From Fluctibacter corallii (GTDB lineage Bacteria > Pseudomonadota > Gammaproteobacteria > Enterobacterales > Alteromonadaceae): a DNA stretch of 64,000 nt. The notes beneath the pieces are model-generated. The model worked only from the letters and a program-made list of their open reading frames with translations. It was not told the origin of the DNA and made no database searches. Shown piece after piece: positions 58,522 through 64,000 of this stretch. The position numbers and the translations under genes were made by a program. Position 1 is the first letter of the stretch, and every line of letters begins with the position of its first letter. The stretch covers positions 13,423-77,422 of the forward strand of contig NZ_JAOWKX010000005.1 in NCBI RefSeq assembly GCF_025751585.1. The letters are read 5' to 3'.

Positions 58522-59241
58522 TTAGGCAAAGTGAAAACGAATAACGTCACTTTCGATAGTGATATGGCTACCGTATTTTATAAATAACGCTTCTTCCCAG
58601 TCATTCCCATCAAGTATGTATTGGCAAGATGGCGTGCAAGTGAAATGGCGCAACTTTTCTTCCAGCTGAGTATGATGGTAGTCCAGAATATTTTGCTTGC
58701 TGCCATTGGTGAATAAAGAGACGTAATCTAGCGATGCATCGGATACGCCAGCGGTTAAAAAGCCAAGTGCTGATTTTACTGTGCCCAGTACCAAATTTTG
58801 TAAATGATGAGGGACGAGCGTGGCAAGCGCCTCTCTGGATTGGTTAACTAACGCATACTCATCTTTGATTAAGCGAATTTCATTAATATCAATTTGATCA
58901 ATAACGACGGCGTGGAGTTCTGATTTGAAGGCAATAGACAGTGTTGTGGCAATACTGACATGAGCGCGATATAGCGTTGCACTTACAGAAGTAATTGTAA
59001 AGTCAGTAAAAAGTTGAGCATGGATGTGATTTTGCAAAGGATTGAAAGTTAAGGATAGTGTTTCAATGGTTAAGTTACCTTTTCCTAAAGGTACTCGGAT
59101 CGGCAGCGTGTAAGGCAAGTGAGCTAAAATCTTGTTTTGTAGCTGACTTTTTTCGTAATCGACATAACGCAGTTTGCCAATTTTAATCAGCCATTTCGCT
59201 AGCAGTTGTTTTCCCTTGTGTCGCCAACTCACTTTTGTCAC
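58522..59241 (-). CDS. conserved-looking protein of unknown function
   Basis: 239 residues, no signal peptide and no clear membrane segment. The pattern of LPIRVPLGKGNLTIETLSLTF followed by alternating hydrophobic strands recalls YceB/DUF1439-like lipid-binding folds, but I cannot claim that. Convergent with the wax ester synthase gene and divergent from the GMC oxidoreductase. Cys in FTCTPSCQY only. Function unknown. Confidence 0.65.
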   Translation of the reverse strand: MTKVSWRHKGKQLLAKWLIKIGKLRYVDYEKSQLQNKILAHLPYTLPIRVPLGKGNLTIETLSLTFNPLQNHIHAQLFTDFTITSVSATLYRAHVSIATTLSIAFKSELHAVVIDQIDINEIRLIKDEYALVNQSREALATLVPHHLQNLVLGTVKSALGFLTAGVSDASLDYVSLFTNGSKQNILDYHHTQLEEKLRHFTCTPSCQYILDGNDWEEALFIKYGSHITIESDVIRFHFA

Positions 59242-59358
59242 AGATTGCCTTCTAAATAAAAAGGGTGTTTTACCGAGCTTTTTATGTGAAAGTCAATATG
59301 TATTAATTATTTACTGAAATTTAACCAACTCATAACACATTTCTTTCAACACTTGATA

Positions 59359-59375
59359 AACTGGTAAGACGTCTG
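59359..59375 (+). promoter_or_regulatory. FadR-like half-site before the GMC gene
   Basis: AACTGGTAAGACGTCTG matches the left half AACTGGT and the central GAC of the FadR consensus; the right half is weak. It ends 25 bp before the start of the oxidoreductase gene. Confidence 0.4.
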
Positions 59376-59400
59376 ATTAGTATGTGAGCAGGGAGAGTAA

Positions 59401-61017
59401 ATGAAAACACCATCGCAATCTGAATTTGATTACGTCATTGTCGGGGCGGGTTCGGCAGGCGCAACATTAGCGGCGCGATTGTCAGAGAATCCGGGTATCA
59501 ACGTGTGTTTGCTAGAAGCAGGTGGCGCCGATAAACATATGTTTATTCATATCCCTTTTGGGCTCTCTTTGTTGTCTCGTGTAAAACACGTTAATTGGAA
59601 TTATCAAACCGTTCCCCAACGTCATTTAAATAATAGAGAAATGTTCTGGCCAAGAGGTAAAACGCTGGGAGGCTCTAGTTCTATCAATGCCATGTGTTAC
59701 ATACGCGGTGCCGCCGAAGACTATGACCGATGGGCCGAATTAGGCGCAGAGGGATGGGATTGGGAATCGGTACTTCCTTACTTTAAGCGCTCAGAGTCGC
59801 AGCAGCATGGGGGCAGCGAATTGCATGGCGCAGATGGTCCTCTTAGAGTAGAAGACTTACGCCATACCAATACGCTATCTCAATCCTTCGTCAAAGCCGC
59901 AGAGCAAGTGGGCGTGAAACATGTTGGAGATTTTAACAGTTATCAACGTGAGGGTGTCGGCTTTTATCAGGTAACACAGAAGGAAGGGCGCCGTTGTTCG
60001 GCGGCCAGAGCGTATTTGCTGCCCGCTATGTCGCGGCCTAACTTAACTGTAATAACAAATGCGCAGGCGCAACGGGTACTACTAGATGATAAAACGGCTA
60101 AAGGAGTAGAGTATCTGCAAGCGGGTGAACGCAAAGTCGCAACGGCTAAGCATGAAGTGATTTTAAGCGGTGGTGCAATCAATACACCACACTTGTTAAT
60201 GTTATCAGGTATAGGAAGCGCAAACGCGCTTGCGGAGAAAGGCGTCGAAGTAAACGTAGATTTACCGGGGGTGGGGCAAAACTTACAAGACCATCTAGAT
60301 GCGATTGTTCAATACCGTTGTAAGGCCAAACAGGGTTACGCGGTAGATGTACGTGCCTTGCCCATGTATGTTTCTCATTTTTTCAAATACCTCTCAGGTA
60401 GAACGGGGTTATTGACGTCTAACATTGCAGAGGCCGGTGGATTTGTAAAAAGTGCCTTAGCTGGGCAAGTGCCTGATTTGCAATACCACTTTTTACCTGC
60501 AATTTTACAAGATCATGGGCGCTCTACGGCGTTTGGCTATGGTTTCGGTATTCATGTGTGCTGTTTGTATCCAAAAAGCCGAGGAAGTATCCAGTTGAGA
60601 AGCAGTGATCCACAGCACGCGCCCGTGATTGATCCTAATTATCTCGCACATGAAGATGATCGCAAAGTCATGATAGACGGTGTGAGAAAGGCCCGCGCTA
60701 TTCTTAATGCGCCAGAGTTTACGCAATATTTACCTCGTGAAGTGACACCGGGAAAAGACAAACAGAGCGACGAAGATATTCTTGCGTTTTTGCGTCAACA
60801 CGCAGAAACCATCTACCATCCAATCGGCACATGCAAAATGGGTGCGCCGGAAGACGAAATGGCTGTCGTTAATTCAAAATTGCAAGTGAGGGGAGTGCGC
60901 AGTTTACGTGTGGTTGATGCGTCGGTTATGCCCTCATTAATTGGTGGAAATACCAATGCACCTACCATTATGATTGCAGAAAAAGCCGCAGATTTAATTA
61001 AGACAGGGTGGCATTAG
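59401..61017 (+). CDS. GMC family FAD oxidoreductase (alcohol/choline dehydrogenase-like)
   Basis: 538 residues. FAD motif DYVIVGAGSAGATLAARLSE; WPRGKTLGGSSSINAMCYIRG; second GMC signature GAINTPHLLMLSGIG; active-site His in HPIGTCKMG and Asn in GGNTNAPTIM. Similar to both choline dehydrogenase BetA and the alkanol dehydrogenase AlkJ; neighbours for lipid and beta-oxidation favour oxidation of alcohols from alkane or wax breakdown. GGGAG precedes the ATG. Confidence 0.9.
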   Translation: MKTPSQSEFDYVIVGAGSAGATLAARLSENPGINVCLLEAGGADKHMFIHIPFGLSLLSRVKHVNWNYQTVPQRHLNNREMFWPRGKTLGGSSSINAMCYIRGAAEDYDRWAELGAEGWDWESVLPYFKRSESQQHGGSELHGADGPLRVEDLRHTNTLSQSFVKAAEQVGVKHVGDFNSYQREGVGFYQVTQKEGRRCSAARAYLLPAMSRPNLTVITNAQAQRVLLDDKTAKGVEYLQAGERKVATAKHEVILSGGAINTPHLLMLSGIGSANALAEKGVEVNVDLPGVGQNLQDHLDAIVQYRCKAKQGYAVDVRALPMYVSHFFKYLSGRTGLLTSNIAEAGGFVKSALAGQVPDLQYHFLPAILQDHGRSTAFGYGFGIHVCCLYPKSRGSIQLRSSDPQHAPVIDPNYLAHEDDRKVMIDGVRKARAILNAPEFTQYLPREVTPGKDKQSDEDILAFLRQHAETIYHPIGTCKMGAPEDEMAVVNSKLQVRGVRSLRVVDASVMPSLIGGNTNAPTIMIAEKAADLIKTGWH

Positions 61018-61039
61018 GGTCGTCAAATTATGCTCATTG

Positions 61040-61648
61040 TTACTTGTCCTGAATAAACAGATTTACAACCGTCTCGCACATCTCGTCTATGTGGCTGGTA
61101 TCGGCATAAATACCATCAATGAGCAATCTGGCAATACCATGAATGGTTCCCCACGTAACTTGCGCGAGCCTTAAAGGGTCTTCCTCTTTTGGCATAATTC
61201 CTTGCTCTTGCCACTTTTTTGTCATAGTGACCTGATATTGAAAGCTTGGAAATGCCACGTTTTTCAGTGCGTCTGTGGCAGTATTTTGTTTCCAAATCGT
61301 GCGACCAAACATCAGATCATACATTTCTGGATTTTCAGAGGCATAACGAATGTACTCATACACAAACTCGCGATAACGCGCCTTTGGCGAAAGGTGCGTT
61401 TTAGCCAGTATTTCATCTGCCAGTGTATGCCAATGCTCAAAGCCTTCAGCTGCAATGGCACAAAGCAATTCATTTTTATCTTTAAAGTGATGATAAGGCG
61501 CTGTTCGCGATACGCCGACTTTGTCAGCCAGCTTTCTTAAAGATAATCCTTCAATGCCTGCCTCAGCCATTAGCGCTTTTGCGGCCTCAAGTAGTGTGAC
61601 TCTCAAATCACCGTGATGATAAGCGCGTTTTGTGTTTTGTTCTTTCAT
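61040..61648 (-). CDS. TetR/AcrR family regulator
   Basis: 202 residues. HTH: AGIEGLSLRKLADKVGVSRT and APYHHFKDKNELLCAIA; the C-terminal part resembles the WHG-type TetR effector domain. Divergent from the enoyl-CoA hydratase-fadH genes, with a candidate operator between them. Likely local repressor of one or both sides. Confidence 0.9.
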   Translation of the reverse strand: MKEQNTKRAYHHGDLRVTLLEAAKALMAEAGIEGLSLRKLADKVGVSRTAPYHHFKDKNELLCAIAAEGFEHWHTLADEILAKTHLSPKARYREFVYEYIRYASENPEMYDLMFGRTIWKQNTATDALKNVAFPSFQYQVTMTKKWQEQGIMPKEEDPLRLAQVTWGTIHGIARLLIDGIYADTSHIDEMCETVVNLFIQDK

Positions 61649-61669
61649 GGGCGCACAGTAGCATAAATC

Positions 61670-61707
61670 TTGACAGCGTCAAAATAACCTCTTATCTTGA
61701 CGTTGTC
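61670..61707. promoter_or_regulatory. paired TTGAC-N3-GTC operator candidates
   Basis: TTGACAGCGTCAA (61670-61682) is a perfect 5-bp dyad with 3-bp centre. A related half copy TTGACGTTGTC is at 61697-61707, 27 bp on. Both lie between the TetR gene and the hydratase gene. Confidence 0.5.
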
Positions 61708-61785
61708 TAGTTTGGTTGAAGACGATTCTAAATCAATGTAGTCAGGCGTATTCAATACGTACCACCATCAAGAAGGACGACAAAA

Positions 61786-64000
<2,215 letters not shown>

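Overview
The window looks like chromosome from a marine gammaproteobacterium of the order Alteromonadales (Alteromonas/Paraglaciecola-like). This is inferred from protein similarity and gene order, not from a search. Several blocks follow the E. coli order: apt-dnaX-ebfC-recR-htpG-adk; hisG-D-C-B-H-A-F-IE; yoaA-tsaB-yeaY-fadD-rnd; ycgL-ycgM-ycgN; dsbB-nhaB-fadR. I see no rRNA, tRNA, insertion sequence, prophage or CRISPR array.

Layout. 1-2.0 kb: the end of a copper-type RiPP locus. It holds the cysteine-repeat precursor (hvfA-like, cut by the window edge), an MNIO/DUF692 oxidase and its DUF2063 partner. 2.2-10 kb: a 40-residue membrane peptide not previously called, then apt, dnaX with a near-textbook programmed -1 frameshift site, ebfC, recR, htpG behind a sigma-32-like promoter, adk and a MAPEG protein. 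10.4-12.7 kb: a 767-residue charged protein with eleven 29-residue repeats. 12.8-20.5 kb: mixed single genes (DUF4437 cupin, MDR oxidoreductase with divergent LysR, ibpA-type Hsp20 behind a probable ROSE RNA thermometer, DUF924, LepB, ACT protein, Asp/Glu racemase, yceI-yceJ). 20.6-27.9 kb: a complete minus-strand histidine operon with a 16-residue leader peptide carrying five consecutive His codons and a strong attenuator. 28-35 kb: small unknown proteins, a lipoprotein GDPD, LysR, a saccharopine dehydrogenase-like enoyl reductase, DUF2244, a 2-hydroxyacid dehydrogenase and a TerB-like protein. 35.3-45.5 kb: yoaA, tsaB, a small unknown, yeaY, an alpha/beta hydrolase, fadD and the rnd-ycgL-mltB-like-ycgM-ycgN operon. 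45.6-51.7 kb: EEP-family protein, an orphan secreted protein, paiB-like, dsbB, nhaB and fadR. 51.9-64 kb: a lipid-storage and fatty-acid region (two phasins, patatin lipase, DUF445, TetR, wax ester synthase/DGAT, GMC oxidoreductase, TetR, enoyl-CoA hydratase, and fadH cut by the window end).

How the genes fit together. FadR is encoded here, and FadR-like boxes lie upstream of fadR, fadD and the GMC oxidoreductase, so part of the right half may be one fatty-acid regulon covering activation, beta-oxidation accessories and storage granules. The left block is housekeeping for replication, recombination and chaperones.

Several gene starts were moved inward from the longest possible open frame (apt, dnaX, htpG, MAPEG, ibpA, yceJ, hisIE, hisG, DUF6482, paiB, fadR, phasin 2, DUF445) on ribosome-binding sites or family N-termini. 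The most notable sequence-level signals are the HvfA motif array, the dnaX frameshift cassette, the his leader, the ROSE element, the long charged repeat protein, and mutually exclusive hairpins between yeaY and the hydrolase.
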